A stretch of 64,000 nt of DNA from positions 42,680 to 106,679 of the IMG/VR virus record IMGVR_UViG_3300043446_003513; one strand, 5' to 3'. Below are positions 56,701-63,913 of the stretch, one piece after another. Both the position numbers and the translations under genes were made by a program. The DNA comes from a virus. The notes under the pieces are model-generated. The model saw only the letters and a program-made list of their open reading frames with translations, ran no database searches and had not been told where the DNA came from. The first letter of the stretch is position 1, and the number at the start of each line of letters is the position of its first letter.

Positions 56701-57526
56701 TGGATTTTAATAATTCATTACCCTGCTTTCCAGTTGCCGCAATATCGGCCGCCAATGCAATTGTATCTCTATATGAGGCTCCATATGTTTGAGATAATTC
56801 TCTTGCTGTTGCTGAGACATCTTCTCTAATCTTTTTAAGGTCAGAAGCATTTGTTGCTGCAATTCCACCATAAACCTTAGTTAACCTTACAAGTTCTTGA
56901 TCTGCTAATCTAAAAGCATCCGCTGCTGCTTTACCAAATGCAGTTAATGGCAAAGTTAAACCAACTGTTAGTTGACGACCAGCCCACTGAGTATTTTTAC
57001 CCCAGTTAATTAATTGGTTAGCACCTTGCTGCATAACCTTGTTCATAATTTGCAATTCTTGTCTTGCTAATGCAGCACTATGTTTTGTTTTATCTAAACC
57101 TGCAGGAATATGAACGTTATATTGCATTAAACCTTGAGCATTTTTGCCCAAGGGTTGAAGAATTGCATTTTGTAATTGAACTTGTTGTTGAGCTAACTGC
57201 CTTATTAATCCGCCAGATGCTCTGGTGTGATCTTGCCAGGTTTTATAATATTGGGAAAGTTTTAGTCTTCCAGAGTCTAAGTTTTTACCAAATTTTTCTA
57301 CATCTGAAGAAAGGCTTACAAACTGTGTAGAAAATTGTCCTGTAGATCTTAGTGTTCCAGCAAACGACTGCTGTATTTGTGCTGCCTGAGCAGCAAGAGT
57401 TCTATTTGTAACATTGAGTTGAGACTGAAGGGATATTAATTTTGATGACACTTTTCCAAGATCTGCTATGAGATCTGAAAAGTCAGATTTAGCAACTATG
57501 TTAGTTACTAAATTTTCTTGTGCCAT
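50762..57526 (-). CDS. tape measure protein (2254 aa)
   Basis: The longest gene in the window, helical and Ala/Gln/Ser-rich, with hydrophobic segments (ILGFVGGLTALAGPIIMLTG). A TAD-type core (GTILELQRALDTLNPLQKQQ) and two copies of a GxGxxDxxPAMLxxGE(F/Y)V motif near residues 930 and 2170 are visible. Tape measure length sets tail length; about 0.15 nm per residue would give roughly 340 nm (rule of thumb). It follows the chaperone genes as expected. Confidence 0.93.
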   Translation of the reverse strand: MAQENLVTNIVAKSDFSDLIADLGKVSSKLISLQSQLNVTNRTLAAQAAQIQQSFAGTLRSTGQFSTQFVSLSSDVEKFGKNLDSGRLKLSQYYKTWQDHTRASGGLIRQLAQQQVQLQNAILQPLGKNAQGLMQYNVHIPAGLDKTKHSAALARQELQIMNKVMQQGANQLINWGKNTQWAGRQLTVGLTLPLTAFGKAAADAFRLADQELVRLTKVYGGIAATNASDLKKIREDVSATARELSQTYGASYRDTIALAADIAATGKQGNELLKSTQEATRLSILGEVDRQEAMKATLAIQTAFKQNTSQLAESINFLNAVENQTSTSLSDLVEAIPKAGPVVQSLGGSVQDLALYLTAMREGGISASEGANALKSALASLINPTNVAKRMFADFGIDLEGIVTKNAGNLTGTILELQRALDTLNPLQKQQAIEQLFGKFQFSRLNALFANLGKQGSQTLQVLDLMKTSSSDLANIAGRELAQITESASGKYRRALETLRADLAQTGESFLNIGTKVITIIDKAINFFNKLPDPVKNILGFVGGLTALAGPIIMLTGLLANFFGYIVKGIFHFKSLFKGGEGWRLLTPEILAAEKAGSLLEATFYSDAKAASVLSSAIANLSNELRLLETRAANSAMAINPAISTIGGSVIMPGKVSQERVANPAHPLIGGMGTRASMHMNPLANMTQAEKDAQNIFSFVPGPGPVNLKIGRNPQAYMSSDLPKIDKLTAIGGASTGVVAQEAAKWHSMTAALSMQSEQEIAQLKAQVAATGAITDSLSESYQMLLPKFSEITANAAQEVSLIVSEVKANKITVDQARARIVALNAQVEAMMAETSAAIAATQGRVANITTVPLTGQPVVDPTTGRSNMKEMFHKSKTSALVDKIARSLGVKTYGGGYSIETTMPKRFNQGNIVPGTGNMDTVPAMLTPGEFVVNAEATRKNLPLLQAINGPGTAGPLFNEGSNGAVAPLPNTALLQNMQQPFMIAGMVHQGRTLNNNFGQQARSASQGVASNVIITNKDVLDDLINLHNRGLHPMGLFYEQGVRLGYDKEVLKIHLRRAYDKLVEHFSINPNQQITFRDYEDAASRLVWDELKGVTRESKKYGRQVSFTDELRIIGEQRGVGAKGRVRGSSRQFGFDDVKLPTYLVGTGSGFSGAQNIHHVNLSRELFETVPSKALPFGKEDTISKVFDSQRGHIGLKETPSKWNKILNIMRQNLSIRPAVHQRTEAERSMMAGWRSSRAFRNAGGPVGRVQYFARGGEAGRTRGSNTGGRGFSDFQVRGTSPNYPGHPMLPTPVFTQLSQPIFDQAKFAAQQTLVGVNMLGQAVKDMPLKVGVQAQMAGKSITDSMLAMGTAISGAGKAAATSIGTTISSVRNSIAGISIAGMREPAQNWNELLRTQKSFLPAKGTMLGRLTGTGFGQGAGGMAAGMAGQALMFSGMGSGNKAAMAGGAALMFGPQLLSGGAKFLTTLKATGGIAFNLARILKSLSIPGLVLTGAFMLGKYILNARKEREALNKAEAATGGAKADNVKKIATNYETLGERIKRAREEQKLYEAATKSALNEGSIKNIKGLTLTYQQLKDAVKSVKQSSPKIIAEFKNAATQQDVTQIAKNYKAAFVASGMSIEEATNAVYALITASGKGKQAVKAIADEGFVAIQDKATAAKSSIDSLNNAIKGGNQGSMAQSLLAASDIITQSGIGLDKLNTSFLSTKQIGSEVRDTILAQNKELGNVINSTDTFREVLAKAKVLASGIKVELSDVQGAQLFSLANYIDVNSAKTKDFLSANKIFDGLNNKVKQLTQSQYGYSSAVEKSSQKISDLRDKAQEQADKEKQAIQDKIDLINKEADARLKALDATKASADFESELAQATLEYQNAIATGNVQAAAAAKARIDQVNRDRQYELARTAIEDDRSARIEKFTPELKRIDASLKKTLEALKASEKGLSSKAQAGQAAASNIDTSKVSDVSTRIENFISRFSLLANPTAEQKQALVMAIKLAMGELQAPLQEAMTSTWNVSGKTLDEKLNKLIDVLIKAKEIERSRGERAGMAGDFGGQPGKIIESGKTTTPNAQNYPEYTGPLFGKNLIDRNPRNFGGKLVAPGDLIYYKGKIYRTELTTNNQFRIRRAAVGGFISGPGNGTSDSIPAMLSNGEYVIKASAVRNIGVPMLDQINRMAGGGLAARYDIPSMSMGTVKYANGGLVSSQSNSAVFNFTFEAKIHPDDRKALINDTIAAYKQQTKFEEIRMGRSLTYTAGGK

Positions 57527-57532
57527 CCTATA

Positions 57533-58188
57533 TTACTCCCTTGTATATCCTAGCCCTAAATTGATTCCAAAGCCACTTTCAGCTGCGAGCTGCCCTTGTA
57601 ATGAGACAATGTCGTCTCCGCTTGCATCTATTCCCATGGCTCTTCTTCTAACATCTTCAAAGCTTGGACCGTTTTCTTCAGGCTCTTCTAAATCTTTACC
57701 TTGAATAGAAGCTATAAACTTTCTTTCTTCAAGTTTTTCTTTTTGAATAGCCTTTAGTGTTTGAATTAATTCTGGCATTGAGAGATTATCTTCTAACTCC
57801 TCGTAATTCTTCCAGTGACCTAGAAGAAAAACCTCTCCCTCTAAAGCGGCTAAATCTAGTTCTGACCAGCCAGAACTGCTGCCGCTAGAAGGTTTGGGTC
57901 GTCCATCTTAATTCCTCCACAAACTTCAAGAATGCGATTGATGGTTGGGACATCTAAAGCATCTTCTAGCGCATCTCTATCTTTTACCAAATCTGGTAAT
58001 TGTTTTTCTAATGCTACTGCACATGCATCAATTAGAATATTTAATGTCTCTTCTTCCGTAGAAACTTCGCCTGTTTTTTTAATGGCTTCCATAAACTTTC
58101 TTAACTCTTTAATTGAGAGTGGTTTTAGTTTAACTTTGTTGCCATTTTGTAGTTCAATTTCTTCTACATCATATACGGTTGTTGCCAA
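57533..58188 (-). CDS. tail assembly chaperone, -1 frameshift product GT (218 aa)
   Basis: The upstream frame (58188 to the slip site) joins the downstream frame by a -1 shift at CCCAAAC (57898-57892). After the shift the frame reads PSSGSSSGWSELDLAALEGE and runs open through MPELIQTLKAIQKEKLEERK to the stop at 57533. The downstream frame has no ribosome site of its own. Such G/GT pairs precede the tape measure in most siphoviruses and load it into the tail tube. Confidence 0.85.
57856..58188 (-). CDS. tail assembly chaperone G (110 aa)
   Basis: TTG 58188 has a strong GGAGGATAAA upstream. The product (EEIELQNGNKVKLKPLSIKE, then LNILIDACAVALEKQLPDL) has the small beta then helical layout of this family. 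Its 3' end holds the frameshift site. Confidence 0.85.
   Translation of the reverse strand: MATTVYDVEEIELQNGNKVKLKPLSIKELRKFMEAIKKTGEVSTEEETLNILIDACAVALEKQLPDLVKDRDALEDALDVPTINRILEVCGGIKMDDPNLLAAAVLAGQN
57892..57898 (-). other. programmed -1 ribosomal frameshift site
   Basis: The heptamer C-CCA-AAC fits X-XXY-YYZ in the frame of the upstream gene, 34 bases before its stop. The -1 frame is open from there to 57533. Confidence 0.85.
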
Positions 58189-58214
58189 TTTATCCTCCTT
58201 GGATAGTCTAAATC

Positions 58215-58223
58215 ATTATAACA
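58215..58223 (-). promoter_or_regulatory. extended -10 promoter for chaperone and tape measure genes
   Basis: Minus-strand TGTTATAAT (58223-58215) lies just after the major tail gene terminator, 26 bases before TTG 58188. Confidence 0.7.
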
Positions 58224-58239
58224 AAAGGACTTTATAAAC

Positions 58240-58273
58240 ACAAACAGAAATCCCCCCATAAATATGGGGGGAT
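58240..58273 (-). terminator. intrinsic terminator of the major tail gene
   Basis: ATCCCCCCAT (58250-58259) pairs with ATGGGGGGAT (58264-58273); TTCTGTTTG follows on the minus strand. Confidence 0.88.
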
Positions 58274-58295
58274 ACTGCAATTTAAATAAATTAAA

Positions 58296-59012
58296 TTATG
58301 CTAAAACACGGTCAATAATCTTACCGTATTCCTGTCCAGCATATGCTGTATTTCCATCTGGAAGTAGACGGAATGTTACTGGGAATGTGGTTGGATTATT
58401 GCGAGCTAACGAGAACTGTGACTGTTGAACCGAAAGAACTCGACGTGCATAATATACACGCTCTGTTGTCTTTGAATTAGATCCATCAGTTGTTGTTGGA
58501 GCTTGTCCAACTGCAACAAGTTGACGCTCTGTTGGAGCTACACCTAATGCACCTGCTGCAAGACCAAGTGTTCTTTTTCCTCCAGCTGTTCCAGCTGTGT
58601 AGGCTGTTTCGGTTTGCAATGTATTGGTTGCTGTAATATCTCCAGTATGATCTGGCTTTCCACCTTGACCAAATACTGCAAGAACATTCTCTAGTGTTCC
58701 TTCTGTCATTTCGGTTGCGATCATAACTTCCATTGACTCTTTAAAGAGTTTTGCTGTATCAAGTAACTGATCTACCGTAACAGAACCGTATGTTGGATTA
58801 TAAGTAATTTGAAGACCATTGTTTGTATAGCCAACATTTCTCCATGCTGCAGCTGCATTTAGAGTATCTGTGAAAGATGTTCCATTTGCAAATGCGTTAT
58901 AAGAACCTGGCTCCATGTTTTCTACATAGCCAGACTGTGTGCTATCTTTTGCAGATAGGAAAAGTGGCGATGCACCAACAAGGATGTTTTTGGCATTATT
59001 ATAAGTTGCCAT
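58296..59012 (-). CDS. major tail tube protein (238 aa)
   Basis: ATYNNAKNILVGASPLFLSA, AWRNVGYTNNGLQITYNPTY and a long beta-rich C-terminus (RVYYARRVLSVQQSQFSLAR, FPVTFRLLPDG) are typical of siphovirus tube subunits. It has its own promoter, a ribosome site GGAGGTAACAA and a strong terminator. Codons are richer in C than in the neighbours, all signs of high expression. Confidence 0.85.
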   Translation of the reverse strand: MATYNNAKNILVGASPLFLSAKDSTQSGYVENMEPGSYNAFANGTSFTDTLNAAAAWRNVGYTNNGLQITYNPTYGSVTVDQLLDTAKLFKESMEVMIATEMTEGTLENVLAVFGQGGKPDHTGDITATNTLQTETAYTAGTAGGKRTLGLAAGALGVAPTERQLVAVGQAPTTTDGSNSKTTERVYYARRVLSVQQSQFSLARNNPTTFPVTFRLLPDGNTAYAGQEYGKIIDRVLA

Positions 59013-59084
59013 TTGTTACCTCCTATTTATAAAACTGTATTCAATTATGTTTTTGGCTGGCTAGGCCGTCTTTCCTCTAAGACA

Positions 59085-59113
59085 ATAATACGCTATTTTG
59101 AGCTATAAGGCAA
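59085..59113 (-). promoter_or_regulatory. promoter of the major tail gene
   Basis: Minus-strand TTGCCT (59113-59108), 17 bases, TATTAT (59090-59085), about 70 bases before the ATG. Confidence 0.7.
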
Positions 59114-59114
59114 A

Positions 59115-59627
59115 CTAAACGTACCGCCCGCTTGAATCAATCATCCTAGAGTACTTAATTTCTAACACTACATCTGCCGAAAGGAAACCCTGAAGCTCCT
59201 CTGAGGGAGTCGTTGGTGAAATATCTGATATATAAATGGTATGAAATTTAAATTTATCAGAAATTTGATTCCATCTATTAACATCTTGAGCAGATTCGTC
59301 CATTCTTCTAAATAAATCTGTCATAAAATTTCTAATTTCAGCAATTTCTGAAATATCTGTAGAATAAATTGTAAATAAAGCTTGTTCTTCACATATCATC
59401 CATGTTGTATCATATGACATTCCTATTTTGTCATACACAATATGCTTTTTGCCACTTAAAAATTGATTTAATTCTGGCTGTTGTTGTACTGGAATTATAG
59501 GGATAATGCTGGTTCCAATATTGTCACTAATATAATCATCCTCATCAAATATGCCTATGGTAGCTAGTTGGTCCCATAAATATTTTCTAATTTCTGATAA
59601 AGAATCTAATTTATAATTTACTGTCAT
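59115..59627 (-). CDS. tail terminator-like protein (170 aa)
   Basis: SEIRKYLWDQLATIGIFDED, YDTTWMICEEQALFTIYSTD and LSADVVLEIKYSR: mixed alpha/beta order, length and place (between the neck genes and the tube gene) match tail-completion proteins. Confidence 0.7.
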   Translation of the reverse strand: MTVNYKLDSLSEIRKYLWDQLATIGIFDEDDYISDNIGTSIIPIIPVQQQPELNQFLSGKKHIVYDKIGMSYDTTWMICEEQALFTIYSTDISEIAEIRNFMTDLFRRMDESAQDVNRWNQISDKFKFHTIYISDISPTTPSEELQGFLSADVVLEIKYSRMIDSSGRYV

Positions 59628-60409
59628 AGAACACCGCCAAACGATCTAGATAGTGACGCTTTTGCTTCTAGTCCAATGGAGTTTGCCGAGAAAGCATATT
59701 TAAATGATTTAATTGTTGCTGGAGCCCTTAAGGCATCCTCCATAGCTCTTTTAAATATTTTTTCAAATCCCGACTTTTTAAATGATTCACCAACTAATTG
59801 ACTATTAAAAAATCTGCTATACGCTGATCTAAATTGCTGTTTTACCATTCGCCCTCCAGGGTTTTGAACGGTCACAGAGGCTCCAACTGGCATAAAGATG
59901 GTTGCACCATCAATCTCAAAAACAAGTCGCTTAGAAGCCTTTGGAGCAATTTTAACGGGTACTCCAGCCTCCATGATAGATGCTTTTTTGACAAATTTAT
60001 ATTTCTTTTTGCCTTTAGGGTTTGGCACATAATATCTTGAATCTAATAATTCATAATCTACCTTAAAAGATAGCCCTTCTGAATTAATAAAATTTAATTT
60101 AAATAATCTAGCTAATGGTGTTCCAATTTTTTTCCACTCATAAACATGGTGAAATGATTTTGGCTTGCTTCTTGCCTGAGCATCAATATATGCACCAAAG
60201 TCTTTTTGAATTTGTTTAAATACTGTGGTTTTAAATTTATTTTGAAATTCTTTATTATTTTCTAAATTTCCAAGTACCTGTGCTTTATAATAAAGTAGAG
60301 CAGAAATTTGAGCAACAGTTGTATCCCTCAAAACGGTATCTCTATTTGAGCTGACTAAAGTTTTTTCTAGTCCGCTTGCTGCATGTAACAACATACTACT
60401 AGATGCCAA
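59624..60409 (-). CDS. neck protein, HK97 gp10-like (261 aa)
   Basis: A helical N-terminus followed by a very basic domain with KKYKFVKKASIMEAGVPVKI, FEIDGATIFMPVGASVTVQN and GGRMVKQQFRSAYSRFFNSQ. By position and the final helical region it fits the gp10-type neck family; the sequence alone is not decisive. Confidence 0.65.
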   Translation of the reverse strand: MASSSMLLHAASGLEKTLVSSNRDTVLRDTTVAQISALLYYKAQVLGNLENNKEFQNKFKTTVFKQIQKDFGAYIDAQARSKPKSFHHVYEWKKIGTPLARLFKLNFINSEGLSFKVDYELLDSRYYVPNPKGKKKYKFVKKASIMEAGVPVKIAPKASKRLVFEIDGATIFMPVGASVTVQNPGGRMVKQQFRSAYSRFFNSQLVGESFKKSGFEKIFKRAMEDALRAPATIKSFKYAFSANSIGLEAKASLSRSFGGVL

Positions 60410-60827
60410 TTTGTTGATTCTCCGATCTTTTTGCTACTGTATTATATGCAAGCACTGTGCCGAAAGGATCTGTCATCGGGGTTCCGCCAACAACTTCAAA
60501 TACTGTGGGAGTGTCTGATGGATAATCTATTTCTATCCATATCGGAGTATTTCTAGCATCTCTAATATTTGTTATTTTTTCTCTACTAGTAAGTCTATCT
60601 TTTGTTCTTATTTCTATAAGTTGAACATTTTCATATTTATTATTAAAGACCTGTCTATCTCCAGATCTGGCTGTGGTTGTGTTGCTAATAATTCCTTTTG
60701 CGTAGCATGGAACTGTTTTATAAAATATCCATTGTTTTTTTATTGCACCTGTATCTGGATCTTGTTCATCAATTTGTTTATAAAGATCTAGGTACATGCT
60801 TAATGCAGCATCAACAATTAGAGACAT
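60399..60827 (-). CDS. head closure-like protein (142 aa)
   Basis: AALSMYLDLYKQIDEQDPDT, IFYKTVPCYAKGIISNTTTA and PIWIEIDYPSDTPTVFEVVG give a beta-barrel order resembling head-tail joining proteins. 11-base overlap with the next gene. Confidence 0.68.
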   Translation of the reverse strand: MSLIVDAALSMYLDLYKQIDEQDPDTGAIKKQWIFYKTVPCYAKGIISNTTTARSGDRQVFNNKYENVQLIEIRTKDRLTSREKITNIRDARNTPIWIEIDYPSDTPTVFEVVGGTPMTDPFGTVLAYNTVAKRSENQQIGI

Positions 60828-61810
60828 TAGATAACAACCATTTGTGTTAAGACATATGGCAATAATAATTGATCGACGTACATGTTACCAGTTCCCATAT
60901 ATGCGCCTGTATTAAATTCAAAGTGCCAATCAAAAGATTGGACGCTATGCAGATATTTATCCCTCCATTTTCTATCTTTGGAGAAATAATCCTTCATTAA
61001 TTCTATGCATCCTAGTTCAATTTCATCTGGAACATTTTCCCAACCATAGACGCCTTGAACTCTATAAGGAACGCCTTTTCTAAATACTCCATAATAATTA
61101 TCGTTAATAGTTGGTGGGACCATACCATTTGCAGTATAAACTGTATTATCAATCATGTCAGCACGATTTATTCTAATTCCAAAATTAGATTCTGAAATTT
61201 GAGTAGTATAGTTCCAGTTGTTTATTTCATTTATATTGTCTACAAGAAGAATGTCATTTTCGTATAACTCATGTAGCTGACTAATTCTAAATGGAAGTCT
61301 TAAAGAATCAGATCCATCTCCATAAACAATATGAAGATCATTGTATAAATAAAAAGACTGACCAGTATATGCCTCTATTGTTTTTCTGGCATATCTTTCT
61401 GCTGCAACTAATTCCGAATATGTTTTATAATTTGGATCAGAAGGATCCCAACCAAAACCTAGAGCGTCAACAGCCTGTGACAAATCTGTATACGGCGTAG
61501 TTACAAAAACCTTATGCTCTTTTTCTACGTCATCACCTTCTACCTGATATCTCCAAACAAGTTTTAATTGTTTGTTTGAATTTGTAATAGATAATGGCAA
61601 ATATACATTGTATGTTCCTATATCTGTCAGGCTTTCTTCCGCCGTTAATGTAGTTAAAATTTCGGTTGGGTCAACTGGTGGAGTTATTGCAGGATCTTCT
61701 GTTATATCATAGACATCAACCTCTGGCAGATCGTCTGCTTGAGTTGGTTCGCCTTTCCAAAATACTCTGTGCTTTATTGGAAAATTACTGCCTACTAATA
61801 TCTCTGCCAT
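60827..61810 (-). CDS. head-tail adaptor (327 aa)
   Basis: The N-terminal 110 residues are a beta sandwich. The second half (YSELVAAERYARKTIEAYTG, LPFRISQLHELYENDILLVD, VPDEIELGCIELMKDYFS) is the helical connector fold of gp6/gp15-type adaptors. Fused N-terminal sheets are common in actinophages. Confidence 0.75.
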   Translation of the reverse strand: MAEILVGSNFPIKHRVFWKGEPTQADDLPEVDVYDITEDPAITPPVDPTEILTTLTAEESLTDIGTYNVYLPLSITNSNKQLKLVWRYQVEGDDVEKEHKVFVTTPYTDLSQAVDALGFGWDPSDPNYKTYSELVAAERYARKTIEAYTGQSFYLYNDLHIVYGDGSDSLRLPFRISQLHELYENDILLVDNINEINNWNYTTQISESNFGIRINRADMIDNTVYTANGMVPPTINDNYYGVFRKGVPYRVQGVYGWENVPDEIELGCIELMKDYFSKDRKWRDKYLHSVQSFDWHFEFNTGAYMGTGNMYVDQLLLPYVLTQMVVI

Positions 61811-61824
61811 TTATATAGTTTTAT

Positions 61825-62220
61825 TTAGCCGTAAAACTCTTGTGCTTCCTTTGGTGTGGCTAAACGAAAACCTTCCTCCTTGTCAAAAATTGCTTGAGCG
61901 TCTTTTTCTGTCATTGCTACAAAAGGATGGTCCTTTGTAAATGTATGACCCATAATGTCATATCTAAAATTTGGTCTTGTCATTCTTACCAAGACAGTAT
62001 CGGAATTTTGTTCAATTTTTGAATCTGATTTTGATTCTTTTGTTTGCACTTGTTTTTCCTCTTCTATAATACCCATGGTCTTTTGATATACAGAATATGT
62101 AACGCCTTCTTCTGCTAGCGCCGCTATAATATCTGCTTTACTTTTTAAACCATCTGTGGCAACCGCAAAATCTTCTGCGACTTTTCTTAATTCAGCAATT
62201 TTCAATGTCTCAAATGACAT
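61825..62220 (-). CDS. HeH/LEM-like domain protein next to the capsid gene (131 aa)
   Basis: LKIAELRKVAEDFAVATDGL, then KSKADIIAALAEEGVTY is an HeH/SAP-type helix-extended-loop-helix. An acidic linker and a C-terminal domain (FRYDIMGHTFTKDHPFVAMT) follow. The family is usually found between capsid and connector genes. CTAAGGAG precedes the ATG. Confidence 0.78.
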   Translation of the reverse strand: MSFETLKIAELRKVAEDFAVATDGLKSKADIIAALAEEGVTYSVYQKTMGIIEEEKQVQTKESKSDSKIEQNSDTVLVRMTRPNFRYDIMGHTFTKDHPFVAMTEKDAQAIFDKEEGFRLATPKEAQEFYG

Positions 62221-62247
62221 ATATTTCTCCTTAGTCTAAGTAAAATA

Positions 62248-62276
62248 ATTATATCATTAGTCGATTAAAATGAAAA
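62248..62276 (-). promoter_or_regulatory. promoter of the connector operon
   Basis: Minus-strand TTTTCA (62276-62271), 17-base spacer TTTTAATCGACTAATGA, TATAAT (62253-62248). The spacer closely resembles that of the promoter at 23290. The -35 box sits in the arm of the capsid terminator. Confidence 0.72.
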
Positions 62277-62303
62277 GCCCCCAAATTAAATTCAGGGGCT
62301 TTT
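62262..62303 (-). terminator. intrinsic terminator of the capsid gene
   Basis: AAAAGCCCC (62273-62281) pairs with GGGGCTTTT (62295-62303); CATTTTAAT continues on the minus strand. Confidence 0.88.
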
Positions 62304-62322
62304 CTAATTGCTAACTAATTAA

Positions 62323-63369
62323 TTAGGAAGCAACCTTAACGTTCTTAACAACTACCCAAGCATCTGCTTGCTCAATTTGAACGCCAACACGAGTATACAT
62401 TGTGTACTCGATTGAGTCCTTACGTGGCCAGAAGAAGCGGTAAACAGTTACATCACGCTTGATACCAATAACTACGTTATTTGGGAATGTCAAGTGGACG
62501 TCACCGTGTGAACCAGTTGTTCCTGAATAATCGCCAGATTGTGTCTCTGGAAGAAGTGGAACCTCAACAATCGGAATACCGAATGCGTATGGAGCCACAT
62601 AACCTGCTGGACCCGAAACTGGAGAAACTTCGCCACGGATAATGCCAGAAGCAATATCTTGTGGGTTAGTAAAGTTTGTTGAATTGCTTGTTGAATACAA
62701 GTAATCCTGGATTAGGTTTGATCCAGCAAGGAAGCGAAGGTCTGTACGACGTTGCTTGTACTTACGTGGAAGAGCCTTAAGAGCATCGTTGAATACTGCA
62801 CGGGAGATAGCATCTCCACCTGCATCTACAACGTGACCATATGTCTTAGCCTTCTTTACAACGCCATTGAATGCCTTGTAAAGCGGATCGCTTGTGAGTG
62901 CTGTATTTCCGTTAAGAATTACATCCTCAATATCATTTCCAGCTTGTGTAGCTAGGAGACGTGCGATGTGATCTTCGAGATCTGGACCCTCAATATTATC
63001 TTCGAGAGACTCTGTTGAAAGTTCCCAATCCAAACGAAGCTTCTTTGTTGTGAGAGAAATCTTGGAGAAAGTAACGGCTGCATTTGCTGCATCATCGGAA
63101 CCCTCGGTAGCGAGCTTCATAAGCTTCTCGCCAACACCAATACGATCAATCTCAGTTGTGTCTGCCTTCATGCGAACTGTACGTGCGACTTTACCGATAA
63201 CGGTTGCATCGAACATATAATCGAGGAAGCGAGCAGACTGTTCTGGGTTTAGTAAACCGCCATTTCCGTTCTCGGAAGCGACGTGTACACCAGTACCGCC
63301 AGTAGAAGAAGCAAATCCTGCTGTATCCACTGTATCGGCTGCAATTGTCTTTAATAAATCATTGCTCAT
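62323..63369 (-). CDS. major capsid protein, HK97 fold (348 aa)
   Basis: GGLLNPEQSARFLDYMFDAT at the N-terminus, RLDWELSTESLEDNIEGPDL in the spine-helix/E-loop region, YKQRRTDLRFLAGSNLIQDY, and a C-terminal TVYRFFWPRKDSIEYTMYTR followed by VGVQIEQADAWVVVKNVKV are typical of HK97-type capsids of actinophages. The gene is clearly richer in G and C than the rest of the window, which fits codon selection for high expression. Confidence 0.92.
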   Translation of the reverse strand: MSNDLLKTIAADTVDTAGFASSTGGTGVHVASENGNGGLLNPEQSARFLDYMFDATVIGKVARTVRMKADTTEIDRIGVGEKLMKLATEGSDDAANAAVTFSKISLTTKKLRLDWELSTESLEDNIEGPDLEDHIARLLATQAGNDIEDVILNGNTALTSDPLYKAFNGVVKKAKTYGHVVDAGGDAISRAVFNDALKALPRKYKQRRTDLRFLAGSNLIQDYLYSTSNSTNFTNPQDIASGIIRGEVSPVSGPAGYVAPYAFGIPIVEVPLLPETQSGDYSGTTGSHGDVHLTFPNNVVIGIKRDVTVYRFFWPRKDSIEYTMYTRVGVQIEQADAWVVVKNVKVAS

Positions 63370-63391
63370 TTGTATATTTCACCTACCTTTA

Positions 63392-63913
63392 TTAGTTGAA
63401 TAACTCATTTACGGAACCGAGGAAAGAACCGTTCCATTTTGATTTTTTGATTGTTACTTCCTGTGACCCGCCAAGGTCAGAGGACTTCTTAATTGCAGTA
63501 TCATTTTCTACTGCGTCAACACGCTTCTGAACGCCGTCCATCGTGTTTCTGATTTCTGTAACAGCAGCGCTTAATGCACTGTGTTGATCTGCCAACTCTG
63601 TAATTCTTGCGTCTACGCTCTTGCTAAACGACTCAACAGTTTCTTGAATTTGAGAAACTTGAGCGGCATTTGCTTCTGTAGCCTTTGTAAGAGTTTCTGA
63701 GAAAAAGCCTTTTAGGTCGCCAAGCATCTTTGCAAAATCAGGTTCCTCAACCATAACTTCTGATACGTCGGCTGCCTTCTCTACAGTATCGGCAGAAGCG
63801 TCTGCCTCTGCAATAACTGCAGGAGCCTCTTCAACTGGAGCTTCTACAACTTCAGCTACTTTTTCTACAACAGTCTCTTCGACTGGTGCTAATGTTTCTG
63901 TGTTTTCTGACAC
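63392..63913 (-). CDS. candidate nested scaffold protein (in-frame internal start, 173 aa)
   Basis: AAGGAGG (63927-63921) lies at ideal spacing before GTG 63913 in the same frame as the longer gene. The product (SENTETLAPVEETVVEKVAE...) would be a free scaffold consisting of an acidic linker, a coiled coil (about 85-140) and the capsid-contact end, as in lambda Nu3. Confidence 0.6.
   Translation of the reverse strand: MSENTETLAPVEETVVEKVAEVVEAPVEEAPAVIAEADASADTVEKAADVSEVMVEEPDFAKMLGDLKGFFSETLTKATEANAAQVSQIQETVESFSKSVDARITELADQHSALSAAVTEIRNTMDGVQKRVDAVENDTAIKKSSDLGGSQEVTIKKSKWNGSFLGSVNELFN

Noticed and set aside
57533-57778. Independent 81-aa gene starting at the internal ATG
   Set aside because: It has no ribosome site, and the frame continues upstream to a canonical slippery heptamer, so the frameshift model is better.
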